The notes below the pieces were generated by a model. It worked only from the letters and a program-made list of their open reading frames with translations, had not been told where the DNA came from and made no database searches. This document shows, piece by piece, positions 7,852-16,626 of a DNA stretch of 64,000 nucleotides. The stretch's first letter is position 1. The number at the start of each line of letters is the position of its first letter. The stretch is from Anaerolineaceae bacterium (lineage in GTDB: Bacteria; Chloroflexota; Anaerolineae; Aggregatilineales; Phototrophicaceae), in contig REDR01000131.1 in assembly GCA_007693385.1 (NCBI GenBank), forward strand, positions 62,001 through 126,000, in the 5' to 3' direction. Both the position numbers and the translations under genes were made by a program.

Positions 7852-9407
7852 TCGCCGTCCGCCTCTATGATGCTGATGCGCTCCGTCCAGATCGGCAAGC
7901 GCCCGAACAAGTCTGGCTCGACGGTGATCTGCGGCGTGGTGCCGGGCTGGATGTCGGCATTTTCCAGCAGATAATCCAGCGCATCCTGTAGCGGCATGTG
8001 GGCGATGGCGCTACGGAGCGCCGCATCGTTGATCTGCCCGACGATGCGCCCGGTGCCCGACATGGTGAACAGGATCAGGTCGCCGTCGAAGCGCACTTCG
8101 CCCTGCGTATAGTTGATCGAGTCCGGATCGAACACGCGCCCGCGTGGGATTTGCGCCGCCATCCGCGCAAACACGATCTGCTGGCCGAGTCCGGTATCGA
8201 CGACGACTGCTTCCACGACGGCGCGTTTGCTCAATGTCAACGTGTTCGCCGTTTCGCCGGTTTCGGCGCTGTAGCGCGTCCAGTCGTCGCGCTCCTCCAC
8301 GATGCGTAATGTCTCCAGTACGATATATTGCCCCGCGCCGATCTGCGGTAATTCTTGCATCTCGGTATAGGCGCGTTGTTGCAAAAGCTGGTTCATCTGC
8401 GCTTGAAGGCGCTCCCGATCTCCGGTGGAGACGGCCGAGACGGATTGCGTCTCGCCGCCGGATGTGGGGCGCGGGTTAATCACGCTGATCTGCCCGTTCA
8501 ATTCGCCGAGAACGGTGTTAATCAGGTTGGCGTCCACGTTGCCGACTGCGCCGACGGACTGCGGCGCGGCCTCTATCTCGGCGCTGACCTCCGCGCCTTC
8601 TCCGGCGGGGAGCGTCACTTCTTCGACGGTGCGAAACAGGATCGGCGCTCCGGCGCTGGTGCTGACCGTAGTGCCCGTCGGGATGGTCAGCTCGGTGTCG
8701 CCGCGATTGATGAACATGACTTCCCCTGTCGCGCCGGAATCGCCCAGACTCTGCGTGCCGGTGGTCGGGATGCTGGTCGTCTCCTCAATCTCGATACGCA
8801 CGCGAGTCGCGGGCAATATCGCGTTCTCGATGTCGATGCCGCTAAAGTTGGCGTCGGGGTTGACGGTGATCTGTACGCTGGTGTTGATTTGCTCGACGGC
8901 AGGAGTCAGCGTGATGGTGGCTGATGGCACGGTGAAGTAGAACACGCCGAAGCCGATGCCCAGCAGGACGCCCAGCACGATGAACCGCGTCAGCAAGCCG
9001 CCCAGCGTCATAGAGCGCTCGCGCTGGCTTTTGCGGCTGGCGACTTCTTCCAGTTCTTCGGCACTAGGCGCGACTGTCGGACGGCGTTCGCGTCCGGTGA
9101 ATACACGGGAGCGCCCGCGCCGCCACCGTCCGCGCTCGCTCGCACCGATGGTCTGAAACGTGCTGATGTTCAGGTCTTTCGCGTGTTCGATGACCTGCGG
9201 ATCATGCGTGACGAACGCCAGCCGGAGTTGACGGCGCATCGCTTCGCGCTGAATCAAGATCAGATCGAGCTTGCGCGTTAACGCCGTGCCCTCCTCCGGC
9301 CAGATCAACAGGACGCGCTGGCCTTTGTAAAAGCTCAGGCGGTCTTTGACCGAGTTCGGGTCTTCCTCCGCTTCGATCTGGATGAGGTGGCGCTCGTCAC
9401 CGGACAT
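7848..9407 (-). CDS. baseplate J-like membrane protein
   Basis: A 519-residue protein with a cytoplasmic N-terminal part of about 130 residues that looks like an alpha/beta domain (QRVLLIWPEEGTAL, then LAFVTHDPQVIEHA), an Arg-rich linker, one membrane segment (about 137-160) and a long beta-rich external region. The latter has repeated Thr/Ser-rich strands such as INRGDTELTIPTGTTV and AGAPILFRTVEEVTLPAGEG, typical of the baseplate J/gp47-like proteins seen in Chloroflexota genomes. No phage genes are near, so a host envelope role is more likely than a tail part. It lies 27 bases after alaS and overlaps ruvX by 4. Function unknown. Confidence 0.65.
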   Translation of the reverse strand: MSGDERHLIQIEAEEDPNSVKDRLSFYKGQRVLLIWPEEGTALTRKLDLILIQREAMRRQLRLAFVTHDPQVIEHAKDLNISTFQTIGASERGRWRRGRSRVFTGRERRPTVAPSAEELEEVASRKSQRERSMTLGGLLTRFIVLGVLLGIGFGVFYFTVPSATITLTPAVEQINTSVQITVNPDANFSGIDIENAILPATRVRIEIEETTSIPTTGTQSLGDSGATGEVMFINRGDTELTIPTGTTVSTSAGAPILFRTVEEVTLPAGEGAEVSAEIEAAPQSVGAVGNVDANLINTVLGELNGQISVINPRPTSGGETQSVSAVSTGDRERLQAQMNQLLQQRAYTEMQELPQIGAGQYIVLETLRIVEERDDWTRYSAETGETANTLTLSKRAVVEAVVVDTGLGQQIVFARMAAQIPRGRVFDPDSINYTQGEVRFDGDLILFTMSGTGRIVGQINDAALRSAIAHMPLQDALDYLLENADIQPGTTPQITVEPDLFGRLPIWTERISIIEADGE

Positions 9408-9434
9408 AATAGGCTAATACCTGCTGGCGGACGC

Positions 9435-12134
9435 TCACGCCCGTGCTTCCGCGATCATACGGCGGGCGATGTCCAGCGCTTCGCTGATTTTGCCGCTATC
9501 CTTGCCGCCAGCTTGCGCCATGTTGGGGCGGCCACCGCCGCCACCGCCGACAGCTTGCGCCATCGCTTTGACGATGTTGCCCGCGTGCAGGCCGCTTTTG
9601 GTCAGATCGTCGCTGACCGTGACCAGCAGTTGCGGCTTGCCGTCGTTGTCCACACCGGCCACAAACACGCCGCTATCTACCTTATCGCGGAACCAGTCGG
9701 ACATCTCCCGCAGAGTCTCCGGCGGGGTGTCGCTCAGTTGCAGGATCATGACCGGCACGCCGCCGATCTGCTCTAGCGATTCCATCCGCGCCATGAATGA
9801 CTGGCGGGCGACTTCGCGGCGCAGTCGCTCGACTTGCTTCTTGCTGGCCTGCAATTCACCCTGTAGCGCTTCCAGCTTGGTCAGCGCGTCGGCGGGGGTG
9901 GCGGTCAGGCGTCCGGCGATCTGATGCAGTTGCGCCTTCTGCGTCTGCATGTAGTCAATCGCCCGTTGACCGGTCAGCGCCTCCACACGGCGCACACCGG
10001 CGCTGACACTGCCTTCACCGACCACCACGAACAGGCCAATATCGGCGGTCTGCTTGACATGCACGCCGCCGCATAGCTCATAACTGTAGCGGTTGTCGTC
10101 GGCGGCGATGCTCACCGTGCGGACGACATCGGCGTACTTCTCGCCGAATAGCGCCATCGCGCCCTCATTGCGGGCTTGCTGTAGCGGCTTATACTGTGCG
10201 AAAACCGGATAGTTCGCCAGAATGATGTCGTTGACTTCGCGCTCGATGTCGCGCAGTTGCGTTTCGTCCACGCGGGCATCATGCGCGAAGTCGAAGCGCA
10301 GGCGATCCGGCGCGACCAATGAGCCGCGTTGCTGGACATGCGTCCCCAGATGGTTACGGAGCGCGGCATGGAGCAGGTGCGTTCCGGTATGGTTGCGGAT
10401 GATGTCGGTGCGGCGGGCATCGTCCACGCTGGCGATCACCTTCGCGCCGATGCGCGGCGTCCCCTGCACGACTTCGCCGTGATGCACCACCAGCCCGCCA
10501 ACCGGACGGCGCGTGTCCTCCACTTCGATCTCCCAATCATCGGCGCGGATTGTCCCCGTATCGCTGACCTGACCGCCGGATTCGACGTAGAACGGCGTTT
10601 GATCCAGCACGACGCTGACTTTATCGCCGACGCTCAGCGCATCCGCCGGAGCGCCATCAACTATCAGCGCGATGACCTCCGCCGGGACGCTGGTCGCGCC
10701 GTGCGGGTCGTGCATCACGCCGGACGCGGGCAATTTACCGTCCGCTTGCAGGTCGGCCAGCACCGCCGCGTAAACTTCGGCGCTCTCGGTGACGCCCATC
10801 GCCTGCCCGCCGCCACTGACGCGGGCGTGTTCTTCTTCGGCGCTGTCGAATCCGGCCATGTCCACGCTGTAGCCGTGTTCTTCGGCGATGTCTTTGATGA
10901 CCTGTGTCGGCAGGCCGAGAGTCGCCTTGAGGAAGAACGCTTTATCGCCGGATAGCGTGCCGCCCGCCGGTAGATCGGCCAGCATGTTCTCTAGCTCGGT
11001 CAGGCCGGATTCCATCGTGCGGCGGAAGCGCTCTTCTTCGCGCTGGATGGTGCGCTTGATCGCGTCGGCGCGTTCGACTAGCTCCGGATAATGGCCGCCC
11101 ATCTCGTCAATGACCGCGCCCGCCACGTCGTTGAGGAATGGCCGGTTGAGGTCGATCTTCGTGCCGAAACGCGCCGCCCGTCGTAACACCAGACGGCACA
11201 CCGAGTCGCGGCCTTTCGCGCCCGGCAACACGCCATCTGCGATCAGGAATACCGCCGCCCGAATATGATCGGCGATGACGCGATAGGGCACGATGTTGGC
11301 GTCGCGCTCCGCGTCGCTGTGTCCGGTCAACTGTTGCGTGCGCTCGATGATCGGCATGAAAAGGTCTGTTTCGTAGTTGGCTTCCGCGCCTTGCAAAATG
11401 CTGACGATGCGCTCTAAGCCCATGCCGGTATCGACACACGGCGCGGGCAGTGGCTGGTCGTATTGGCCGCTATTGGTGGGGTCGGCCTGTGTGCGGTTGA
11501 ACTGCATAAAGACCAGATTCCATATTTCGAGGAAGCGGTCATCGTCCTTTTCTAGCGATTCGATGATGCCTTCTTCGCCGCGTTCGGGGTATTTATCCCA
11601 GTGGATTTCCGAGCAGGGGCCACACGGCCCGGTCTCCGCCATCTGCCAGAAATTATCTTTCGCGCCCAGACGGGCGACGCGGCGCGGACTGATGCCGACT
11701 TGCTCCGTCCACAGGTCGAAGCTCTCGTCGTCTTTCTCGTAGATGCTGACCGCCAGACGCTCGGCGGGCAGGCCGTAGACTTCGGTCAGCAGTTCCCACG
11801 CGAAGCGCATCGCCTCCAGCTTGAAGTAATCGCCGAAGCTGAAGTTGCCGAGCATCTCAAAGAATGTATGATGGCGCGGCGACGGACCGACTTCTTCCAG
11901 ATCGTTGTGCTTGCCACTGACGCGCATACACTTCTGTGAAGTGGCCGCCCGTTTGTAGTCGCGCTTATCCGTGCCCAGAAACACATCTTTGAACTGCACC
12001 ATGCCGGCATTGGCGAATAGCAATGTCGGATCATTGCCCGGCACCAACGACGACGACGGCAGGACTTTATGCTTTTTTGTCTGAAAATAATCCAGAAATG
12101 CTTGGCGCACTTCCGCGCTGGTCATTTGTCTCAT
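9435..12134 (-). CDS. alaS: alanyl-tRNA synthetase
   Basis: Charges tRNA-Ala. The 899 residues contain the class II catalytic core (SSSLVPGNDPTLLFANAGMVQFKDVFLG; RHHTFFEMLGNFSFGDYFK), the tRNA-recognition helices, the editing domain with HTGTHLLHAAL and the zinc-binding CGGVHV, and a C-terminal DHHA1 domain ending in a Gly-rich segment (AVGGGGGGRPNMAQAGG). The start is supported by an AGGAAAG ribosome-binding site 5 bases upstream and by a well-placed promoter at 12173-12201. First gene of a five-gene operon. Confidence 0.97.
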   Translation of the reverse strand: MRQMTSAEVRQAFLDYFQTKKHKVLPSSSLVPGNDPTLLFANAGMVQFKDVFLGTDKRDYKRAATSQKCMRVSGKHNDLEEVGPSPRHHTFFEMLGNFSFGDYFKLEAMRFAWELLTEVYGLPAERLAVSIYEKDDESFDLWTEQVGISPRRVARLGAKDNFWQMAETGPCGPCSEIHWDKYPERGEEGIIESLEKDDDRFLEIWNLVFMQFNRTQADPTNSGQYDQPLPAPCVDTGMGLERIVSILQGAEANYETDLFMPIIERTQQLTGHSDAERDANIVPYRVIADHIRAAVFLIADGVLPGAKGRDSVCRLVLRRAARFGTKIDLNRPFLNDVAGAVIDEMGGHYPELVERADAIKRTIQREEERFRRTMESGLTELENMLADLPAGGTLSGDKAFFLKATLGLPTQVIKDIAEEHGYSVDMAGFDSAEEEHARVSGGGQAMGVTESAEVYAAVLADLQADGKLPASGVMHDPHGATSVPAEVIALIVDGAPADALSVGDKVSVVLDQTPFYVESGGQVSDTGTIRADDWEIEVEDTRRPVGGLVVHHGEVVQGTPRIGAKVIASVDDARRTDIIRNHTGTHLLHAALRNHLGTHVQQRGSLVAPDRLRFDFAHDARVDETQLRDIEREVNDIILANYPVFAQYKPLQQARNEGAMALFGEKYADVVRTVSIAADDNRYSYELCGGVHVKQTADIGLFVVVGEGSVSAGVRRVEALTGQRAIDYMQTQKAQLHQIAGRLTATPADALTKLEALQGELQASKKQVERLRREVARQSFMARMESLEQIGGVPVMILQLSDTPPETLREMSDWFRDKVDSGVFVAGVDNDGKPQLLVTVSDDLTKSGLHAGNIVKAMAQAVGGGGGGRPNMAQAGGKDSGKISEALDIARRMIAEARA

Positions 12135-12172
12135 GGCGCTTTCCTGTTTACAGCGAAGGATTTTATGCCCGA

Positions 12173-12201
12173 ATTATAGAGTTTCCCGCCGTCCGACACA
12201 A
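12173..12201 (-). promoter_or_regulatory. sigma70-type promoter of the alaS operon
   Basis: On the minus strand, TTGTGT (12196-12201), a 17-base spacer and TATAAT (12173-12178) precede the alaS start by about 40 bases. The -10 is perfect and the -35 keeps the TTG core. Confidence 0.55.
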
Positions 12202-12236
12202 CCCACGAACGAACGATGACTTGAATTCGCGCCGTG

Positions 12237-12245
12237 TGTTATAAT
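12237..12245 (+). promoter_or_regulatory. extended -10 promoter of tyrS
   Basis: TGTTATAAT, a perfect -10 hexamer with the upstream TGn extension, ends 56 bases before the tyrS start. No good -35 is seen at 17 bases (TGACTT), which extended -10 promoters tolerate. Back-to-back with the alaS promoter. Confidence 0.5.
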
Positions 12246-12301
12246 CTACCGCGCCATCAATGGCACGAAGATGACTATGATCTAAGATATAGGATGCGTC
12301 C

Positions 12302-13555
12302 ATGACCACAACGAATGCGACAATTGATGAGCAAGTCGAAGTATTGATGTCCGGCGCGGAATACGGCGATCCGGAGACGTACCACGCCATGAAGCGCGAA
12401 CTGCGCGAGCGTCTGGTATCGGCGACGGCGGAAGGCCGCCCGTTGCGGGTGTATTGTGGTTACGATCCGCGCACATCAGACCTGCATCTCGGCCACACGA
12501 TCACCATGCGGAAATTACGCCAATTTCAAGATTTCGGCCATGATGTGACGTTTCTGGTCGGCACGTTCACCAGCTTGATCGGCGATCCATCCGACAAAGA
12601 ATCCGCCCGCGATCAATTGACGCCGCAACAGGTGGACGACAACGCCCGCACCTATGCGGAGCAAGCGTTCAAGATACTCGATCCGGCTAAGACCCGCGTG
12701 CGCCGCAATGACGAATGGCTGTCCACGCTAGATTTTGCCGACATCATCCGGCTGGCGAGCCATTTCACCGTGCAACAGTTCCTCAAGCGCGAAAATTTCT
12801 CCAAGCGCGTCAATGCGGAGGAAGCCATCTATCTACATGAATTCTTCTACGCGCTGATGCAGGCTTACGATGCCGTCGCGCAGGAAGCCGACGTGCAAGT
12901 TGGCGGGCAAGACCAACTGTTCAATATTCTGGTCGCCGGACGCAAACTGCAATCCGGGCTGGGGCAAAAGCCGCAAATCGCCATCATCATGGGCGAGAGC
13001 CTGCCGGGTACCGATGGCGAGATTAAGATGAGTAAAAGTCTGGGCAACCACATCCCGCTATTGGGCGAGGCGTGGGATATGTACGGCAAGGTGATGAGCC
13101 TGCCGGATAAGGCGATGCCGATTTATCACAAGTTGATTCTCGGCTGGTCAGCCGAACGCCTCGCGGAGTTGGAGCGCGGGCTGGCCGATGGTAGCCTGCA
13201 TCCCAACGAAATCAAGATGAGTCTGGCGCGAGAGATCGTCGGCATCTTCCACAGTCCGGCGGACGCCGAAGCCGCACAAAAACGCTGGGACGACGTGTTC
13301 CGCAGTGGCAAAAAAGACGCCGTGCCGGACGACATCCCGCAAGAGGCGCTGACCGCCGATGAGAAAATCGTGGACGTTCTGCGGCGTCTGAACATGGTCA
13401 AAAGCGGCAAAGAGGCCAAGCAATTGATCGATCAGGGCGGCATCAAGCGTGACGGTCAGCCGGTAGATGATGCACAGGCGCTCGTCACGCTCGATGAATT
13501 GCCGGTTGTGTTGCAGGTCGGCAAGCGTAAATTCGTGCGGCTGGTGGTCGATTAA
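12302..13555 (+). CDS. tyrS: tyrosyl-tRNA synthetase
   Basis: Charges tRNA-Tyr. Class I synthetase of 417 residues: HIGH motif as HLGH at 62-65 (YCGYDPRTSDLHLGHT), the specificity segment VGGQDQLFNILVAGR, the KMSKS loop at 242-246 and a C-terminal S4 RNA-binding domain (SGKEAKQLIDQGGIKRDGQPV). The KMSKS sequence and the S4 type fit the TyrZ-like subgroup. The gene stands alone between divergent alaS and a convergent catabolic operon. No T-box leader is visible in the 56 bases after the promoter. Confidence 0.96.
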   Translation: MTTTNATIDEQVEVLMSGAEYGDPETYHAMKRELRERLVSATAEGRPLRVYCGYDPRTSDLHLGHTITMRKLRQFQDFGHDVTFLVGTFTSLIGDPSDKESARDQLTPQQVDDNARTYAEQAFKILDPAKTRVRRNDEWLSTLDFADIIRLASHFTVQQFLKRENFSKRVNAEEAIYLHEFFYALMQAYDAVAQEADVQVGGQDQLFNILVAGRKLQSGLGQKPQIAIIMGESLPGTDGEIKMSKSLGNHIPLLGEAWDMYGKVMSLPDKAMPIYHKLILGWSAERLAELERGLADGSLHPNEIKMSLAREIVGIFHSPADAEAAQKRWDDVFRSGKKDAVPDDIPQEALTADEKIVDVLRRLNMVKSGKEAKQLIDQGGIKRDGQPVDDAQALVTLDELPVVLQVGKRKFVRLVVD

Positions 13556-13581
13556 TCGGGCCGATTAATCAGGCCGATTAA
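13549..13581. repeat. three 13-bp tandem repeats across the tyrS stop
   Basis: CGATTAA occurs at 13549, 13562 and 13575, giving three near-identical copies of a 13-bp unit CGATTAATCGGGC. The first copy contains the tyrS stop and the third contains the stop of the convergent carboxylase gene, so the gap between the genes is made almost entirely of the repeat. Confidence 0.8.
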
Positions 13582-15518
13582 CCGCCGCCGTCGTCCTCTG
13601 TGACTTCCAACAACACCGCCTCCGCGCTGACGGTATCGCCGACGCTGTAATACACCGCTTCGACGACGCCATCATAAGGCGACTGGATGCGGTGTTCCAT
13701 TTTCATCGCTTCCAGCGCCATCAACACATCCCCTTGCTTGACCGTCTGGCCGACTGTCACCGCTACGCTGATGACCTGTCCGGGCATCGGCGCACGCAAC
13801 GAGCCTTCCGCCGCCGCGCCTGCGCCCGGCAACGGTAGCGGATTGCGCCAGCGCAGATGATACGTCGCGCCGTCGTGGTGCGCCCACCACGTTTCGCCGT
13901 CGGCGGTCAGCGTGACGCGCTGGCGGTGGCCGTCCACGATGTATTGACCGTCCGCGACGGCTTGCGCCTGATACGTCTCCGCGCCGATTTCAACCTGATA
14001 GGCGTTCGCGCCCGTCGGGGTCAGCGCGATGCTGTGCGTGTTGTCGTCCCGCGTGAAGTCATGTGTGATGGCGCGATAGCGATTATTGCGCCACGTCGTC
14101 CCCGCCGCCCGTTCGGTCTGTGCGATGCCGACGGCGATCAACACCGGCGGCGGTAGCGCGTCGGTCATGGCGATCAATTCGGGGTGCGCGTCGATGAAGC
14201 CGGTGTGTATATCGCCCGCGATGTGTGCCGGATGGTCGATGACGCGGCGCAGGAACGCGACGTTATTCTCCAGCCCGAACAGCTTGATCCGCGCCAGCGC
14301 GTAACTCAATCGGCGCAATGACTCCTGACGATCCGCGCCCACCGCGATCATCTTAGCGATCATCGGGTCATAGTGGATGCTCACCGCGTCGCCGGTGCGG
14401 ATGCCGGAATCAATGCGGACGCCGCCGGCTTCACCCGTGTCGAATAGCACGACATCGCCGACGGCGGGCAGAAAGTCGCGGGCGGGGTTCTCCGCGTACA
14501 GTCGCGCTTCGACGGCGTGCCCCTTCGCGCTCAAGTTGGTTCGCGGCAACGGTTTACCCGCCGCAATCTCGATCTGCCAGCGCACCAGATCGACGCCGTA
14601 CACCATCTCCGTGACCGGATGCTCGACCTGTAGCCGCGTGTTCATCTCCATGAAATAGAAGTTCTTCCCGGCATCTAGCAGAAACTCCACCGTGCCCGCG
14701 CCGATATAGTTCAGTTGTTGCCCGATGCGGACGGCGGCCTCGCTCATGCGCCCGCGCAGGTCATCATCAACGGCGGGGGAGGGCGTCTCCTCGATGATCT
14801 TCTGGTGGCGGCGCTGGATGCTACATTCGCGCTCGCCGATGGCGATGACGTTCCCGTGCTGGTCGCCGAAGATTTGAATTTCAATGTGGCGCGGGTTGGT
14901 GACGAACTTCTCCAATATCAGCGTATCGTCGGCGAAGGCTTGCGCCGCCTCACGGCGGGCGATGCTCAATGCGCTTGCTAGCTCGTCCGGCGCATCGACG
15001 CGCCGCATCCCTTTGCCGCCGCCACCCGCCGACGCTTTAACCATCACCGGATAGCCGATCTGTTCGGCGGCCTCGCTCAGCGTCTCGTCGCGCTGATCTT
15101 CGCCTTGATAGCCGGGCACTAACGGCACATCTTTCAACATCAGCTTGGCTTCGCGCTTTTTGCCCATAGCGCGGATCGAATCCGGCGACGGGCCGATCCA
15201 CGTCAGGCCAGCGTCGATCACCGCTTCCGCGAATTCGGCATTTTCCGCCAGAAAACCATAGCCCGGATGCACCGCATCCGCGCCGGTGCGCGTCGCGGCT
15301 GAGATGATGCGCGGGATGTTGAGATAGCTCTCCGTCGCCGGACTCGCGCCGATGTGGACGGCTTCCCCCGCCTGACTGACGTGAAGCGCGTCGGCGTCGG
15401 CGTCGGAGTAGACCGCGACGGTGGCGATGCCCATATCGTGGCATGTCCGCATGATACGGCAGGCGATTTCGCCGCGATTGGCGATTAAAATTTTGCGTAT
15501 CGACATCGGCTCATTCAT
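13578..15518 (-). CDS. acyl-CoA carboxylase alpha subunit (biotin carboxylase + BCCP)
   Basis: Carboxylates its own biotin using ATP and bicarbonate, then hands it to the carboxyltransferase subunit encoded at 20823-22433. The 646 residues show the biotin carboxylase N-domain (KILIANRGEIACRI), the ATP-grasp region (KASAGGGGKGMRRV; EKFVTNPRHIEIQI; FYFMEMNTRLQVEHPVTE), a BT-type linker and a C-terminal biotinyl domain with EAMKMEH, target Lys606. This is the architecture of methylcrotonyl-, geranyl- and propionyl-CoA carboxylase alpha chains. Last gene of the catabolic operon, overlapping the hydratase by 8 bases. BirA at 55369-56130 would biotinylate it. Confidence 0.93.
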   Translation of the reverse strand: MNEPMSIRKILIANRGEIACRIMRTCHDMGIATVAVYSDADADALHVSQAGEAVHIGASPATESYLNIPRIISAATRTGADAVHPGYGFLAENAEFAEAVIDAGLTWIGPSPDSIRAMGKKREAKLMLKDVPLVPGYQGEDQRDETLSEAAEQIGYPVMVKASAGGGGKGMRRVDAPDELASALSIARREAAQAFADDTLILEKFVTNPRHIEIQIFGDQHGNVIAIGERECSIQRRHQKIIEETPSPAVDDDLRGRMSEAAVRIGQQLNYIGAGTVEFLLDAGKNFYFMEMNTRLQVEHPVTEMVYGVDLVRWQIEIAAGKPLPRTNLSAKGHAVEARLYAENPARDFLPAVGDVVLFDTGEAGGVRIDSGIRTGDAVSIHYDPMIAKMIAVGADRQESLRRLSYALARIKLFGLENNVAFLRRVIDHPAHIAGDIHTGFIDAHPELIAMTDALPPPVLIAVGIAQTERAAGTTWRNNRYRAITHDFTRDDNTHSIALTPTGANAYQVEIGAETYQAQAVADGQYIVDGHRQRVTLTADGETWWAHHDGATYHLRWRNPLPLPGAGAAAEGSLRAPMPGQVISVAVTVGQTVKQGDVLMALEAMKMEHRIQSPYDGVVEAVYYSVGDTVSAEAVLLEVTEDDGGG

Positions 15519-16311
15519 CCCCTTCTGCTGGTGGCGTCGCCCATGCGGGCTTGCGCTTCTGTATGAAGGCCATCATGCCCTCTTGCCCACTTGCCCCGCG
15601 CCGCAGATCGTCCAGCAGGCGGGCGCGATACGATGCGGTCTGGCTGATGTCGGCGCGGTTCACGCGGAAGATCAACGCTTTGCACGCGGCCAGCGCGTCG
15701 GGGCTGGCCTGCCGGATTTCTTCCAGCGTGGCATTCACGCGCTCGTCTAGCGCATCCGGCGGGCAGACTTCATGCACCAGCCCGTAATTCAATGCCGCCG
15801 CGCCATCAAACCGCGCACCGGTCAGCATCAAGCGCCGCGCATGGGTCAGGCCGATGCGGTCGATCACATACGGCGAGATCAACGCGGGCACGATGCCCAA
15901 CCGCACTTCCGGCAGGGCGAATGTCGCGGTCTGGCTGGCGATGGCGATGTCCGACGCGCACACCAACCCGAAGCCGCCGCCCATCGCCGCGCCTTCCACT
16001 TTGGCGATGACGGCCTGCGGCGCGTTCTGCACCGCGTTCAGCAGGCCGTCGAATTGCTCGGTGCGCCCGCTATCGTCATTGTCGGGATCGGTGAAAGCTG
16101 TCTGCATCTCTTTGAGGTCGCCGCCCGCGCAGAACGTCCCGCCGCTACCGTTCAGCACGATAGCGCGAATGGTGCGGTCATCGCGCAGGGAGTCGAACGC
16201 CTCGCGCAGTTCTATCACCATTTGCTGGCTCATCGCGTTGCGGGCGTCGGGGCGGTTTAAGGTGATCGCCGCGAACGGTGGTTTGATGTTTACGATAATC
16301 GTCTGTGGCAT
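15511..16311 (-). CDS. enoyl-CoA hydratase/isomerase family (methyl- or isohexenyl-glutaconyl-CoA hydratase)
   Basis: A 266-residue crotonase-fold enzyme. The oxyanion-hole segments are GGTFCAGGDLKEM and EGAAMGGGFGLVCASD, and the catalytic region is FALPEVRLGIVPALISPYV, where the Glu of PEVRLG corresponds to a crotonase catalytic Glu. The absence of a GGTQRL motif after LGIVPA and the context (carboxylase alpha subunit directly after, AtuA directly before) suggest hydration of 3-methylglutaconyl-CoA (LiuC/AuhA) or of isohexenylglutaconyl-CoA (AtuE). It lies 3 bases after the AtuA partner gene. The exact substrate is inference. Confidence 0.85.
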   Translation of the reverse strand: MPQTIIVNIKPPFAAITLNRPDARNAMSQQMVIELREAFDSLRDDRTIRAIVLNGSGGTFCAGGDLKEMQTAFTDPDNDDSGRTEQFDGLLNAVQNAPQAVIAKVEGAAMGGGFGLVCASDIAIASQTATFALPEVRLGIVPALISPYVIDRIGLTHARRLMLTGARFDGAAALNYGLVHEVCPPDALDERVNATLEEIRQASPDALAACKALIFRVNRADISQTASYRARLLDDLRRGASGQEGMMAFIQKRKPAWATPPAEGDE

Positions 16312-16314
16312 GGC

Positions 16315-16626
16315 TCACTCATCCCATTCCATGTAAAGCAACGCGCCCGCCAATGACTTCCCCAGCCCGTCGATGCGTAAGGAGCGCGTGCCGCCGCCGT
16401 CCAACGCGCCATGAAGCACGAAGTTCAGCGCCTCGATATTGTCCAGTTCGTAGCGGATGACCTCCCCGCGCACCATATCGCCGAAGTAGTCGTGCACGCG
16501 CTCGGCGGTTAAATGCGTTTTCAGCGTCCGGTAGGCGGCGCTGTCGCGGGCGATGATGCTGATATTGGCGATGTCGCCTTTGTCGCCGGAGCGCCCGAAG
16601 GCCAGATCGTAAAGTCGCTTGGTCAT
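16315..16626 (-). CDS. small AtuA C-terminal-like partner protein
   Basis: About 103 residues beginning MTKRLYDLAFGRSGDKGDIANISIIA. The RSGDKGDIANI block is the signature of the C-terminal domain of AtuA, which in proteobacteria is fused to the main AtuA domain; here it is a separate gene. The start at 16626 overlaps the atuA stop as ATGA, so the two are translationally coupled and probably form one complex. A longer frame to 16689 would overlap atuA deeply and lacks support. Molecular activity of the family is not established. Confidence 0.82.
   Translation of the reverse strand: MTKRLYDLAFGRSGDKGDIANISIIARDSAAYRTLKTHLTAERVHDYFGDMVRGEVIRYELDNIEALNFVLHGALDGGGTRSLRIDGLGKSLAGALLYMEWDE

Noticed and set aside
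7848-9407. Baseplate J-like protein taken as a phage tail or contractile injection system.
   Set aside because: No other tail, sheath or spike genes nearby, it has a membrane segment and it sits in a housekeeping operon.
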